64,000 nucleotides of DNA from Parvularcula marina (GCF_003399445.1 NZ_QUQO01000001.1:1361001-1425000), one strand, 5' to 3'; counted from the stretch's first letter, positions 18,078 through 28,387 are shown. Notes: generated by a model from the letters alone, not told the origin. Program-made: numbers and translations.

Positions 18078-18434
18078 CCCCCTGATCTGAGATACAGATA
18101 AGCCGCCGCGGCGATTGCCCGCGCGGCCCCGCTTTGATTCCACAGGCTTATTCCGCGCCTGGTCCCGCAAAGGGACAGATTCGGGGCCTTGGGGCTGCAT
18201 TTTTTTCGCCGAAACTGCCTTTTTGAGGCCCTGAAAGAGGCGTCTCGTCCCTCTGAAACCCCGATGCTTGTTGGATTCTAGCGCCTTAGCACCCCTTTGG
18301 CGCACTATATGCGCTTTTCTTCTTGCGCACGGCGTGCGCAATGTATATACATTGCGTTACTTCGAAGCCGGCGGCGGCTCCGCCCCTTCCAACAGGGCGC
18401 GCCGGTGGCACGATTTCAAAGAAAGGAAAAAACA
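18078..18434. other. Spacer holding a palindrome cluster
   Basis: This 357-base spacer contains no supported gene. Its left part includes T-rich stretches (near 18200 and 18222) without a clear stem beside them. Its right part holds three palindromes at 18300-18356, described separately, then AAAGGA before the next start. The density of symmetric sites suggests a regulated promoter for the gene at 18435. Confidence 0.6.
18300..18356. promoter_or_regulatory. Three palindromes upstream of a small exported protein gene
   Basis: GCGCA-CTATA-TGCGC spans 18300-18314. TTGCGCACGGCGTGCGCAA spans 18323-18341 (8-bp arms, 3-base centre). CGCAATGTATATACATTGCG spans 18337-18356 and is a perfect 20-bp palindrome that shares its left end with the previous one. 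They lie 79-135 bases before ATG 18435, where operators or promoter elements are expected. The overlap of the last two means their bound proteins would compete. No regulator gene lies next to them. Confidence 0.65.
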
Positions 18435-18755
18435 ATGCGTAATTATGTTATGACACGGACAAATTTTGTCATCATCGCCCTTATCGCCGCTTTCACCATT
18501 TGCCTCGCCCTGATGGCGAGCCAGGCACAAGCGCAGGAGAGCGACGAAGTTGAGTATGAATTCTCTTTTGCTCTGGCAGAAGATGAATCGAGCACGGAAC
18601 GGCAGGATCGGCTGGCAGATGAAGTCGGCGATTACTGTGAGAACCTGACCTCCAGCACGAGCGGCCTTTACGCCAGCGAATGCGAGGAAGAAATCACGAC
18701 CGCTGTGAACGATCAAATCGAAGAGTCTGCAGAAGCCCGTTTCGCTTCGCGTTAA
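18435..18755 (+). CDS. Small exported protein, possibly UrcA-like
   Basis: The 106-residue product has a strong signal peptide (about residues 1-33, ending A-Q-A-Q). The acidic mature part has V-E-Y-E-F-S-F, then Y-C near the middle and E-C-E-E-E-I-T-T-A-V-N-D-Q-I. A pair of Cys with A-V-x-x-I after the second resembles the UrcA family of small exported proteins, but the match is loose. ATG 18435 follows AAAGGA by eight bases. It is followed by a strong terminator and preceded by the palindrome cluster, so it is a single-gene unit. Confidence 0.6.
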   Translation: MRNYVMTRTNFVIIALIAAFTICLALMASQAQAQESDEVEYEFSFALAEDESSTERQDRLADEVGDYCENLTSSTSGLYASECEEEITTAVNDQIEESAEARFASR

Positions 18756-18858
18756 GGCACTGCTCTCTTCGGCAAGGCAGGCCGCACCCATTTCCCGCCC
18801 TAACGGGAACGGGTTGCGGCCGCCGCCCCGATATATTTTGACCGCTTTTTATAACTCT

Positions 18859-18892
18859 AGGCCCGCCTCCCCCGGCGGGCCTTATTTTTTTT
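18859..18892 (+). terminator. Rho-independent terminator
   Basis: A 9-bp perfect stem, AGGCCCGCC (18859-18867) with GGCGGGCCT (18874-18882), a six-base loop, and a T-rich tail through 18892. It should end the transcript of the small exported protein gene at 18435-18755. Confidence 0.85.
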
Positions 18893-18914
18893 GGGCGCAA
18901 GCAAATGCGGGCGA

Positions 18915-19334
18915 TCAGCCCTCCGGCCAGAGGACTTCCGGGTTTTTCATCGTCTTGATCTCAAGCACATTATTGTTCGGATCACTGATGAAAAAGGTTT
19001 CCTGCTCATATTTATCGCCTTTGAAGCGGCGATAGGGCTCATCGATATAGTCAAGGCCCGCAGCAGCGATGCGGTCTTTCAAAGCATCGAAATCATCCTG
19101 CTCCAGATGAATGCCGAAATGCGGCACCAGCACCGCGCCCATATCGACATCGTGCCGGACGGAAGGCAGCGCCTCTTCTGATTGATGCAAGGTGAGCTCA
19201 TTGCCCCAGAAATTGATGTCCTGCCAGCGTCCTTCCTCGCCATTGCCGATCTTGCAGCCGAGCACGTCGGTGTAGAAGACCATGGTCTTTTTCAGATCCC
19301 CGGCGGGAATAGCGAGGTGAAGAATGTTGGACAT
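18915..19334 (-). CDS. VOC-family (glyoxalase-fold) protein
   Basis: The 139-residue product has the vicinal-oxygen-chelate pattern: H-L-A-I-P near the start, F-Y-x-x-V-L-G-C, V-P-H-F-G-I, and a C-terminal D-P-N-N-N-V-L-E-I-K whose Glu would complete a metal site with the two His. ATG 19334 is taken because the family pattern begins there. It is a clear paralogue of the VOC gene inside the glycine-cleavage operon (48653-49072), sharing for example D-F-x-x-L-x-D-R and E-P-Y-x-R-F. Likely a cytosolic lyase or dioxygenase-like enzyme; substrate unknown. Confidence 0.85.
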   Translation of the reverse strand: MSNILHLAIPAGDLKKTMVFYTDVLGCKIGNGEEGRWQDINFWGNELTLHQSEEALPSVRHDVDMGAVLVPHFGIHLEQDDFDALKDRIAAAGLDYIDEPYRRFKGDKYEQETFFISDPNNNVLEIKTMKNPEVLWPEG

Positions 19335-19508
19335 GAAGCGGCCTCCCTGTTTGTTTGTCATCTGAGCTAGGGCATGCTCAGGACACCAACAAGACAAGGG
19401 AAGAAGACGGGCTGCGCAAAGCCGATCCGTCCAAAACTGGCCGCTTGAAGAGGATTTTCTCCAGCCCATATCGGAGAAAATGGCAGGACAGAATAGAGGG
19501 GAAAGCAC

Positions 19509-20054
19509 ATGCCAACACGTCTCGACCGAGGGCTCTTTCTCGCAGGGCTCGCGATCTACGCCGCGGGCCAATTGGTCATCACCCTCCTCGGCTGGGAGAT
19601 GCAGAACCAGCGGCCCGTTGACTATGCGCATTGGCTCCTGATCATCGGCGTCGCGCTCCTCATCCCCTATGCCGCGCGGCTGCCACGGCGCGGCATTGAG
19701 CTGGTCGCATGCCCGGTGCTTATTGCCGGGATCATCGCCGTCATCGGCATGTGCATGATCGATTTTGTGTTCTGGGCGCTGCCGTCCGGCGAGGTCGAAA
19801 ACGAAGTGGCGGGCATCCTGATGGCCGAACCCTCACTCTGGGCCGTGTTCATGAAAATCGGCCCGAATGAGGTTTTCATGACCGGCCTGCTGCTACCCGC
19901 CCTCGCCTTTATGAAGACGGCGCGCATCGGGACGGCCCTCGTCGTGGTGAGCGCCCTCGGCATTCTCTTCACGCCGCAGATGTTCAATGCCGGGCTCTAC
20001 AGTGTCCTGACGATCGGATATTGGCTGTGCTTTGAAAGGTTGCGCGCCGCGTAG
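19509..20054 (+). CDS. Multi-pass membrane protein of unknown function
   Basis: The 181-residue product has about six hydrophobic segments (near residues 8-27, 38-55, 63-90, 108-130, 132-150 and 155-175) separated by short polar turns. GGGGAAAG lies before ATG 19509. It runs away from the VOC gene and converges on the lipoprotein at 20137. I recognise no named family. Confidence 0.7.
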   Translation: MPTRLDRGLFLAGLAIYAAGQLVITLLGWEMQNQRPVDYAHWLLIIGVALLIPYAARLPRRGIELVACPVLIAGIIAVIGMCMIDFVFWALPSGEVENEVAGILMAEPSLWAVFMKIGPNEVFMTGLLLPALAFMKTARIGTALVVVSALGILFTPQMFNAGLYSVLTIGYWLCFERLRAA

Positions 20055-20102
20055 GGCCGTACGCGATGCGATCCGCTATGCGGTGTGCGCGCTTAAAGCA
20101 GC

Positions 20103-20126
20103 CACGGACCGCAGATGCGGTCCGTG
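20103..20126. terminator. Hairpin between convergent genes
   Basis: CACGGACCGC (20103-20112) and GCGGTCCGTG (20117-20126) form a 10-bp perfect stem with a four-base loop, located between two convergent stop codons. There is no T tract on either side, so it may act as a transcript-end stabiliser or a weak bidirectional terminator rather than a classical one. Confidence 0.5.
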
Positions 20127-20136
20127 CACGTCGATG

Positions 20137-20736
20137 TCAGTCATGCACGCGCAGGTCGAAAGTGCCGTCCGTAACGGTCACAGGGTCTTTTGTGGCGCCC
20201 GAGCTATCCGTATAGGTCAGCGTACCGGAGAATGTGCCCTTGAGGTGCAGCCATTCGCCGTCGACAGACATCTCTTCAAGCGCAACCGTGACATCGCTGC
20301 CTTCCCCCTCATAGCGACGGAGCAGTGAATCGGTCAGTAACGAAACACTTGGCATACTGACCGTCTGATTGTCACCGCTGACTGTGAAGCCGACCAGCAT
20401 CGCATTTTTGGAACTCATCGTCGTTTTCGGCGTCGTGTGCCCGAAAAGACTGACCGATGTATATGTAGTGGAGCCGGACCAGTCGCTCTGGCTGTTGAAT
20501 TCGCCGCCGAGTTCGCCGGAGGTGACATACCAGGTCCGCGCCTCGCCATCGAGGGTGGCCGTGATCGTGCCGTCCGCGGCCTCCGCATCGGCCTTGCTGA
20601 CCTCGACCGGCGCAGAGGAGGCGGTGGGAGGCGTGCCACCAGCCGTCGTTGTGGATGCGCCCTCGTCTCCCCCGCCACAGGCGGTCAGAACAAATAGGGC
20701 CGGCGCGGCAGCTGCGAGTAATCTGGCTGAAAACAT
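20137..20736 (-). CDS. Predicted lipoprotein, paralogue of the gene at 57-692
   Basis: The 199-residue product has a signal peptide with lipobox L-T-A-C (Cys near residue 20) and a Thr/Ala/Pro linker. The mature part carries D-G-T-I-T-A-T-L-D-G-E, W-Y-V-T-S-G-E, S-L-F-G-H-T, then W-L-H-L-K-G-T-F-S-G and a final D-G-T-F-D-L-R-V. These line up in order with the gene at 57-692. The pattern suggests a beta-rich domain exposed at the cell envelope. No function is known to me. Confidence 0.8.
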   Translation of the reverse strand: MFSARLLAAAAPALFVLTACGGGDEGASTTTAGGTPPTASSAPVEVSKADAEAADGTITATLDGEARTWYVTSGELGGEFNSQSDWSGSTTYTSVSLFGHTTPKTTMSSKNAMLVGFTVSGDNQTVSMPSVSLLTDSLLRRYEGEGSDVTVALEEMSVDGEWLHLKGTFSGTLTYTDSSGATKDPVTVTDGTFDLRVHD

Positions 20737-20920
20737 GATCTTTCTCTCTCCCGAAACAAGGTTTCCGCCTTACCGGCATCACCCGAGGAGGGAAAGGGTC
20801 ACCACCATCGCCCGCGGAAAGTGTGAGGATGTGTGCAAGCCAGTACACGATCGCACCGCCATCCGGTGGGCGTCATCAAAGCGGCGGCGGATCGCTTCGC
20901 GTTCCGCTCAACACGCTCTC

Positions 20921-22585
<1,665 letters not shown>

Positions 22586-22681
22586 TCAGCGCTCCGGACA
22601 GGCATAGTGGAAAGACTGCGGCGATAGATCACTCGCCCCGAAAGCTCAATCAAAAGACGCATGGCGCCCGAAAGGATGACG

Positions 22682-23341
22682 ATGACCGATCTCGATTTCA
22701 CCTGCCGGTGCGGCGAGGTGCGCGGCGTTCTGGCGGGCGTAAGCCCCGACGAGGGCAATCACGTCAAATGCTATTGCCGGGACTGCCAGGCGTTCATGTA
22801 TTTTTGCGGGCATGAGGCGGACGGACTCGATCCCGCCGGGGGCTCCGAGATCTATCAGGTGAAAGCAACTTCCGTCCGCTTCACCCAAGGCGCGGACAGG
22901 CTGGCTGCCGTGCGCCTGACCGGCGGGCCGCTGGTGCGGTGGTACACGACCTGCTGCAAGACGCCGGTGGCCAATACACCGATGCCGGGCTGGCTCGATT
23001 TTGCGGGGTTTCAGGTGATGGGGCTGGGCCCGGAGGCGCAGCTTAATGAGGCGATGGGCCCCCTGCTCGGGCAGGCTTTCACCAAATCCGCGCGCGGCGG
23101 GCCAAAGACGGTCGGTGGGGACAAAGGGCTGGGCGCGTTCTTTCTTCGAATTCTCGGCATGACGCTGAAGACCGCCTTCACCCGGCCAGCAAAACGCTCT
23201 GGCTTTCGTGATCCTGAAACCGGCAAATTCATCGCCAAACCCGAAATATTGGGCCCGCGAGAGCGCGTGGCGCTCTATGCGAAAGTCGATGCCGCACGTA
23301 TGGCGGGAATTAGCGCAAAGCAACTCGCGCATGGCAAATAA
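22682..23341 (+). CDS. DUF6151 / GFA-like zinc-binding protein
   Basis: The 219-residue product has a Cys-rich N-terminal part: C-R-C-G near residues 7-10, then C-Y-C-R-D-C-Q-A-F, and later C-C-K-T-P-V-A-N. This Cys layout resembles the zinc-binding GFA (glutathione-dependent formaldehyde-activating-like) fold and fits DUF6151. ATG 22682 is chosen because AAAGG lies six bases before it; the earlier ATGs at 22661 and 22676 are badly spaced. Function unknown; likely cytosolic. Confidence 0.78.
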   Translation: MTDLDFTCRCGEVRGVLAGVSPDEGNHVKCYCRDCQAFMYFCGHEADGLDPAGGSEIYQVKATSVRFTQGADRLAAVRLTGGPLVRWYTTCCKTPVANTPMPGWLDFAGFQVMGLGPEAQLNEAMGPLLGQAFTKSARGGPKTVGGDKGLGAFFLRILGMTLKTAFTRPAKRSGFRDPETGKFIAKPEILGPRERVALYAKVDAARMAGISAKQLAHGK

Positions 23342-23428
23342 GCGACACCGGCAGGCATTAAAAGCTCCCGTCCCTTCCGCCGCGCCATTCGGGTGATATA
23401 TTAACGGGAGACAAGGAAAGACCGCCTG

Positions 23429-24115
23429 ATGAGCTATGTCCGCGAAACACTCGCCCCGGGCGAGGACATCGTAAAGGTGGCCCATTTCAACTGGACCTAT
23501 TGGGCCCCGACCTGGATCTGGCTGTTCGTGTCGATCCTGCCGCTCTGCTATGCCGCCTTCCTGTCGATCGAGGACCGGCTGCCCGGAGATCCTGTCTGGG
23601 TTTATGGCATCAGTGCCATCCCCGCCGCCCTCGGCCTTCTGGGGCTCATGAGCCACTGGATTTATATCATCACGACCGAGATTGCCGTGACGTCGAGCCG
23701 GTTCATCTTCAAAAAAGGGCTGGTCTCGCGGCATTCAAATGAGGTGAGCCTCAACAAGATCGAGGAAATCAGCCTTGACCAGACCGTCATGGGACGGATT
23801 TTCGGCTATGGCCGGTTGATCCTGCGCGGCACCGGGGTCGGGGTCATCAAACTGCCCGACATCGACAATCCAATCGAGTTCCGCCGCGCCATCGAAGGCG
23901 CCAAGTCCCGCCTGCGCGAGGCGCCGGACGACCGTGAATACCCCGCCTCCCCCAGCAAACCGGAAACGCCCTTTGATCCGTCCCCGAACGGCATGTCACC
24001 GACAGCCATCAAGGCAACTGTTGGCAGCGAGAAGAAAAAGAAGAAAACAAAACTGGCCAAGCGCAAGGGTCAGAAGACTTTCAAGGCACCCGTTCTGCCG
24101 CAGAAATTGCGTTAG
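23429..24115 (+). CDS. Bacterial PH-domain (DUF304) membrane protein
   Basis: The 228-residue product has two membrane helices (about residues 28-48 and 58-80), then a bPH2 (DUF304, YdbS-type) domain: I-T-T-E-I-A-V-T-S-S-R-F-I-F-K-K-G-L followed by E-V-S-L-N-K-I-E-E-I. The tail from about residue 175 is Pro-rich and then strongly basic (runs of Lys near residues 200-218), which may contact nucleic acid or lipid heads. It is followed 25 bases later by the DUF4328 gene on the same strand. Confidence 0.85.
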   Translation: MSYVRETLAPGEDIVKVAHFNWTYWAPTWIWLFVSILPLCYAAFLSIEDRLPGDPVWVYGISAIPAALGLLGLMSHWIYIITTEIAVTSSRFIFKKGLVSRHSNEVSLNKIEEISLDQTVMGRIFGYGRLILRGTGVGVIKLPDIDNPIEFRRAIEGAKSRLREAPDDREYPASPSKPETPFDPSPNGMSPTAIKATVGSEKKKKKTKLAKRKGQKTFKAPVLPQKLR

Positions 24116-24140
24116 GCTTGAGAGCTTACGGGGGGAATAA

Positions 24141-24989
24141 ATGAGCTGCATCGTCACCTATAGCGACGGGACAACTGCGTCCGTTGATCCAAGCGAGCTG
24201 CGGCGTCTGATGGATGCGGGCATTGTCTCGCCGACAGATCAGGTGACCCTGCCCGACACCGGCCGTGCAATCCCCGCTCAAGAGACCGCGGCGAAACCCA
24301 AGGATGAGGCGCGCCCTGATCTAAGGACCCTCTCTGCCCGTCGAGTACGATTTAAATATGCCGCTATCGCCTTCATTGCCGCCAATCTTTTCATGGCATT
24401 TTCGAATTTGCATGGTGCGCAGGTCATCGACAAGCTGGTCGATGGGGATGAGGATTATTATCGCTACCCGGAAGAAGTCGCAAATTTCGTCGACCTGCAC
24501 CAATCGACAGCGGGTATTGTCTATCTGATCACCCTGACCTTATGCGCGGTCTTTTATTCCATGTTCTTCTTCAGGGCGATGCGAAACATGCGTCAGTTGA
24601 AAGCGCAAGAAGCAGAGATGCATCCCGGTTGGGTCATCGGCTGGAACTTCATTCCGATCGCCTTTCTCTTTAAGCCATTTTCCGGTGTCCGGCAGATCTG
24701 GCAGGCTTCGCAAAGGCTGAGCGGCCATCCGCATAAAGAGCTCTCTCTATTGCGTTGGTGGTGGGCCGGCTGGATCATCGTCATCATTGTTGGCCGGATT
24801 ACATCACGCATCGGGGTGTCAGGTGTTTTCGGCGAAGTCACCAATTACGAGCTTTATACTCTAGGCTTGAAGATCGATGCAGCCATGTCCATCCTTCTCG
24901 TCGCAACGACCATAATGCTGATGAAGATCATCAAGCGCGTGAATACGGCGCAGAGCCAGCTTTTTGCTCTATCCGGAAAGGACAGCTAA
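24141..24989 (+). CDS. DUF4328 membrane protein
   Basis: The 282-residue product begins with a short soluble domain of about 50 residues (D-G-T-T-A-S-V-D-P-S-E-L), then has about five membrane helices. The DUF4328 signature P-G-W-V-I-G-W-N-F-I-P-I-A-F-L-F-K-P is seen near residues 160-178, followed by V-R-Q-I-W-Q-A-S. GGGGG precedes the start. It probably shares a transcript with the PH-domain gene. Function of the family is unknown. Confidence 0.8.
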   Translation: MSCIVTYSDGTTASVDPSELRRLMDAGIVSPTDQVTLPDTGRAIPAQETAAKPKDEARPDLRTLSARRVRFKYAAIAFIAANLFMAFSNLHGAQVIDKLVDGDEDYYRYPEEVANFVDLHQSTAGIVYLITLTLCAVFYSMFFFRAMRNMRQLKAQEAEMHPGWVIGWNFIPIAFLFKPFSGVRQIWQASQRLSGHPHKELSLLRWWWAGWIIVIIVGRITSRIGVSGVFGEVTNYELYTLGLKIDAAMSILLVATTIMLMKIIKRVNTAQSQLFALSGKDS

Positions 24990-24997
24990 CCACCGCG

Positions 24998-25465
24998 TTA
25001 GCCGCCGAAGACTGCAGCGACGAGGACTTCGAGGGCGACTTTGTCGGTTTCATCGAATGTGCCCGCATGCGGACTATCGATGTCGAGAACGGCGTAAAGC
25101 TCGCCATGCGCATTGCGCAAGGGCACGACGATCTCGCTGACCGAACGGCTGTCGCAAGCAATGTGGCCGGGGAAGTCGTGGACGTCAGCAACGACTTGCG
25201 TCTCACCCGTTCGGGCGGCGGCGCCGCAAACACCCTTGTCGAACGGGATGCGCAGGCAACCTAGCGTTCCCTGATAAGGACCGACCACGAGCTCGCGCGG
25301 ATTTTCCGTATCCACCATATAAAAACCGGTCCAGATATTCTCCGGAAAGGCGTGCGCAAGCAGGCAGGCAATCGTCGACATGCGCGCGATCTGGTTCTTC
25401 TCTCCCTCAAGAACTGAGAGGATTTCTTTCTGAACCTGCTCATAAAGAGCGGATTTGCTGCTCAT
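24998..25465 (-). CDS. GAF-domain free methionine-(R)-sulfoxide reductase
   Basis: The 155-residue product consists of one GAF domain with the free-Met-(R)-SO reductase signature: V-G-P-Y-Q-G-T-L-G-C-L-R-I-P-F, then K-G-V-C-G-A-A and D-F-P-G-H-I-A-C-D. The three Cys match the catalytic set known for this family (E. coli MsrC/YebR). It repairs free oxidised methionine in the cytosol. Its start overlaps the stop of the FAH-family gene by four bases, so both are on one transcript. Confidence 0.92.
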   Translation of the reverse strand: MSSKSALYEQVQKEILSVLEGEKNQIARMSTIACLLAHAFPENIWTGFYMVDTENPRELVVGPYQGTLGCLRIPFDKGVCGAAARTGETQVVADVHDFPGHIACDSRSVSEIVVPLRNAHGELYAVLDIDSPHAGTFDETDKVALEVLVAAVFGG

Positions 25466-26190
25466 GCCTTCGTCTCATTTTCGGCGGCGCTGCCCTTCGT
25501 CATGACGAACCGCAAGGGCGGAAGCGCGCCAGCTGTGATTTCCACTTCATCGCCGATGGCGAGTGGGCCGACACCTTCCGGTGTCCCCGTAAATATAAGA
25601 TCGCCAGGCTGTAATTGCACAAATTTCGACAGCTCGGAGATGATTTCTGCTGGCGACCAGATCATGTTTTCTAACGCGGAGCGCTGGCAGATCTCGCCAT
25701 TGCGAGTGAGCGTCAGCTCGGTTGCCGGATCAAGAACCGCGCCTTCAACCAGCGGCGCGAGCACGGCTGAATGATCAAACCCCTTTGCCATGTCCCACGG
25801 TGTGCCCGCCGCCTTGGCCGCATGTTGCAGGTCGCGGCGGGTGAGATCACAGCCTAGCCCCATCCCCCAAATCAGCGCATCGGCTCCTTCGACCGGCAGG
25901 TCCGTACCGCCCTCTTTGAGCGCGAGCACAAGCTCTGCTTCGAAATGCAGATCCTCCGTCATCGGCGCAAATGGCACGCCGGGCGATGTCTCATCAGGCA
26001 CGATCGCCGCATCAGCGGGTTTTGTGAAAAAGACCGGCGGGTCCGCCTTCGGATCGCCGCCCAACTCGCGCACATGCTCGGCATAATTGCGACCGATCAG
26101 GAAAATACGCCGTATGGGGAAGACCCGGCCATTAGAAGTTGGCACGGTCACAGGGGGCTGGGGCTCAAGGACAAAGAAAGAGCTGTTCAT
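25462..26190 (-). CDS. Fumarylacetoacetate hydrolase-family protein
   Basis: The 242-residue product matches the FAH superfamily: I-G-R-N-Y-A-E-H, F-T-K-P, the metal-binding H-F-E-A-E-L-V-L-A-L, G-C-D-L-T-R-R-D and D-L-I-F-T-G-T-P-E-G-V-G-P. Members hydrolyse or decarboxylate 3-oxo acids using Mg2+; acylpyruvate hydrolase or oxaloacetate decarboxylase activity is likely but not resolved here. It precedes the methionine sulfoxide reductase gene with overlapping ends. Confidence 0.9.
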   Translation of the reverse strand: MNSSFFVLEPQPPVTVPTSNGRVFPIRRIFLIGRNYAEHVRELGGDPKADPPVFFTKPADAAIVPDETSPGVPFAPMTEDLHFEAELVLALKEGGTDLPVEGADALIWGMGLGCDLTRRDLQHAAKAAGTPWDMAKGFDHSAVLAPLVEGAVLDPATELTLTRNGEICQRSALENMIWSPAEIISELSKFVQLQPGDLIFTGTPEGVGPLAIGDEVEITAGALPPLRFVMTKGSAAENETKA

Positions 26191-26220
26191 CCTTCTCCCC
26201 TCGCAGCAATTCGCACAAAG

Positions 26221-26250
26221 AAAAAGGGGTCCTCAGCATGAGAACCCCTC
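26221..26250 (-). terminator. Rho-independent terminator after the Sel1-repeat gene
   Basis: On the minus strand, GGGGTTCTCA (26248-26239) pairs with TGAGGACCCC (26235-26226) with one G-U wobble and a three-base loop, then five U residues (26225-26221). It lies 27 bases beyond the stop of the Sel1-repeat gene and before the start of the FAH gene, separating the two units. Confidence 0.85.
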
Positions 26251-26276
26251 AAATTTTATCCGATGTGGCAGGCGCC

Positions 26277-26894
26277 TTAGAAAGTCGCAAAATCCGCCAG
26301 CAGGCGGGTTGCCCGGCGGTCGCCATTCTCACGCGCGCGCAGGAGCCAGTAACGGGCCATCAGGCTGTCATCCTCGACGCCTTCGCCTTCAAGATACATG
26401 ACGCCGGTCTGGTAGGCCGCTTGCGTATGGCCGCCCTTGGCTGCGACTTCGAACCAGTGCGCCGCTTTCGCGGTGTCACGGGTCGTGCCGACACCGTTGA
26501 GATATTGCAGCCCGAGGCTGGTCTGGGCGACCGGCATCCCGGCTTCTGCAGCTGCAGAGTTATAGGCAAAGGCCGCGATCGGGTCATAGGCCTCACCCGT
26601 CGAGGTCAGGTGGAAGAGACCCAGCGCCGCTTCGGCGTCCGGATTGCCATATGAGGCCTCCCGGCGCAGCTCGCGCAGATTGACAAAGCCCTCATTGCCG
26701 ACAATCGCATTGACCGTCTGAGCCGAGAACTCCCCCAGCGCGCCAGATGTCGTATGCCACGACGCCGCATAGCTGGCGGCATCTCGCGCCACCGCTTCGG
26801 CCGCAAAATGTTGTTGATTTACAGGGGGTTGAGCTGCCGCAACACCCATCAGCGCCACGAGCGCGATCCCCATCGAAAGACCGGTTTTCCGCAT
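26277..26894 (-). CDS. Exported Sel1-repeat (TPR-like) protein
   Basis: The 205-residue product has a signal peptide (about residues 1-22, ending A-A-A-Q) and Sel1-like repeats, seen as A-Q-T-S-L-G-L-Q-Y-L-N-G-V-G with A-A-H-W-F-E-V-A-A-K-G-G and A-A-Y-Q-T-G-V-M-Y-L-E-G-E-G-V with A-R-Y-W-L-L-R-A-R-E-N-G. ATG 26894 follows a GGGGGAGG site. Sel1 repeats act as protein-binding scaffolds, here in the periplasm. Partner unknown. Confidence 0.85.
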   Translation of the reverse strand: MRKTGLSMGIALVALMGVAAAQPPVNQQHFAAEAVARDAASYAASWHTTSGALGEFSAQTVNAIVGNEGFVNLRELRREASYGNPDAEAALGLFHLTSTGEAYDPIAAFAYNSAAAEAGMPVAQTSLGLQYLNGVGTTRDTAKAAHWFEVAAKGGHTQAAYQTGVMYLEGEGVEDDSLMARYWLLRARENGDRRATRLLADFATF

Positions 26895-27002
26895 GGGATA
26901 CCTCCCCCAGAACAAGCCGCCCGGAACGCCGGGCAAATCCTCAAGAAGAAGTTAACCCGTCGCGAGACTTCCGGCAAGCGGCGCCTTGGCCACAGGTCGG
27001 AT

Positions 27003-27788
27003 TCATGCGCCCAGCCGGTCCCAGCCCTTGGCACGGACCTCTGGCCGAAAACGGCGGCTGACAGGCGCTTTTCGCCCCTCACCAAGGTCAAGCTCCCATT
27101 TGCCCCCCTTGCGGCTGAGCGTCAGGGGCGCGTCTTCTGCCACCCACCAGCTGCGGTGAACCTGCGTCCCCGGCTGTTGGCCGACAGCTTTCAGGGCCTC
27201 TGAAAACGTCCCCGCGATCAGCGCTTCGCCCGCATCGGTGTGAAGCCGGATATAATGATCTTCTGCGGATAGGGCCTGTAGCTGCGCCCCGCGCAGCTCC
27301 GGCGGCCATTGCGAGCGGAAACCGCGGAAAGCCTCGTCCTCCACCTCTTCGCGGCTCTCGGACGAAAATCCGTGCGTGCCGATCATGACGATGCCCCAGA
27401 GGACGGTCGTCACCACCAGCACATAGCCGCCCAGATAGGTGACATAGCGCAGCGGCACCGGCTCACGCAGCACCGCCTCAATGACGAAAATCCCGACCAT
27501 CGCCCCGGCGGCGATGCAGGGGATATGGATCAGCGGGCGCCAGTTCTTCAGCCCCCTGCGAAGAAGGGTCGGATAGATCCAGCGCTCGAAGAAGAAACTG
27601 CCGGCATAGCCCGCCGGGATGCAGACGCCCCAATAGATGACCTTCTCCCAGAATGACCAGAGATCGGTGTTGAAGGGCTCAAGGATCACCATGAAGGCGA
27701 CCGCCCCGACCATGGTGACGAGCTGCACCCGCAGGTCGTGATCGAGCGCGCTTTCCCAGAGCGATTTGAGCCGTTGCATGAGCTGCAT
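27003..27788 (-). CDS. Membrane-anchored LytTR DNA-binding regulator
   Basis: The 261-residue product has four hydrophobic helices in its first 150 residues and a C-terminal LytTR domain (about residues 160-255) with L-Q-A-L-S-A-E-D-H-Y-I-R-L-H-T and the V-H-R-S-W-W-V segment. There is no receiver domain, so the sensor is presumably the membrane part. ATG 27788 begins the membrane part; no strong ribosome site helps choose. It is divergent from the DUF2141/carotenoid oxygenase operon 140 bases away, which it might control (inference). Confidence 0.88.
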   Translation of the reverse strand: MQLMQRLKSLWESALDHDLRVQLVTMVGAVAFMVILEPFNTDLWSFWEKVIYWGVCIPAGYAGSFFFERWIYPTLLRRGLKNWRPLIHIPCIAAGAMVGIFVIEAVLREPVPLRYVTYLGGYVLVVTTVLWGIVMIGTHGFSSESREEVEDEAFRGFRSQWPPELRGAQLQALSAEDHYIRLHTDAGEALIAGTFSEALKAVGQQPGTQVHRSWWVAEDAPLTLSRKGGKWELDLGEGRKAPVSRRFRPEVRAKGWDRLGA

Positions 27789-27928
27789 CGCGAAATGACA
27801 CCCCTTTTTCGCGGATCGACCACCCGGCTTCGCGGATGACAGGCCGCCTCTCTGTCGTGATTTTCCTCGCTTTCTTAGCCTCTGTGAGACGCGGAGACGA
27901 CCATCCGCTGCCTTCAAAGGAGACATAA

Positions 27929-28387
27929 ATGAGAAGAATTTTCCCCCTGCCTATCCTCGCCCTGATGCTCGGCGCCTGCGCCTCGTCCGGCGCAGCCGAG
28001 ACCCTCACAATGGATGAAGGCCGCGATGACGGCCTTGCTGACCTGACCATCGAGATGAGTGTCGAAATCCTCGAAGGCGATGTCCGGGTCATCCTCTTCA
28101 AGGGGGCGGACGCCTATAATGGCGGTAAGCCGCTGGCCCAGGGGGTCAAGCCCGCCGCCGCCATGCTGACCTTCAGCGTCGAGGGGATCGAGCCCGGCGA
28201 ATACGGCATCAAGGCGTTCCACGATGTGAACGGCAATGGCGAGCTCGACACCAATGTCCTTGGCATTCCGAATGAGCCTTTCGCCTTCTCGAATAATGCG
28301 CCGGCCAATTTCGGCCCGGCCAAATGGGAGGACGCCGCTTTCACCGTCTCCGCCCCCGCCACCCTGCACAAGATGGAGATCAAGTGA
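27929..28387 (+). CDS. DUF2141 lipoprotein
   Basis: The 152-residue product has a signal with lipobox L-G-A-C (Cys near residue 16) and the DUF2141 domain: V-R-V-I-L-F-K-G, then G-I-E-P-G-E-Y-G-I-K-A-F-H-D-V-N-G-N-G-E-L-D-T and G-I-P-N-E-P-F-A-F-S-N-N-A. The N-G-N-G-E-L-D segment looks like a calcium-type loop. AAGGAG precedes the start. Its TGA shares bases with the ATG of the carotenoid oxygenase gene, implying coupling. Confidence 0.88.
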   Translation: MRRIFPLPILALMLGACASSGAAETLTMDEGRDDGLADLTIEMSVEILEGDVRVILFKGADAYNGGKPLAQGVKPAAAMLTFSVEGIEPGEYGIKAFHDVNGNGELDTNVLGIPNEPFAFSNNAPANFGPAKWEDAAFTVSAPATLHKMEIK

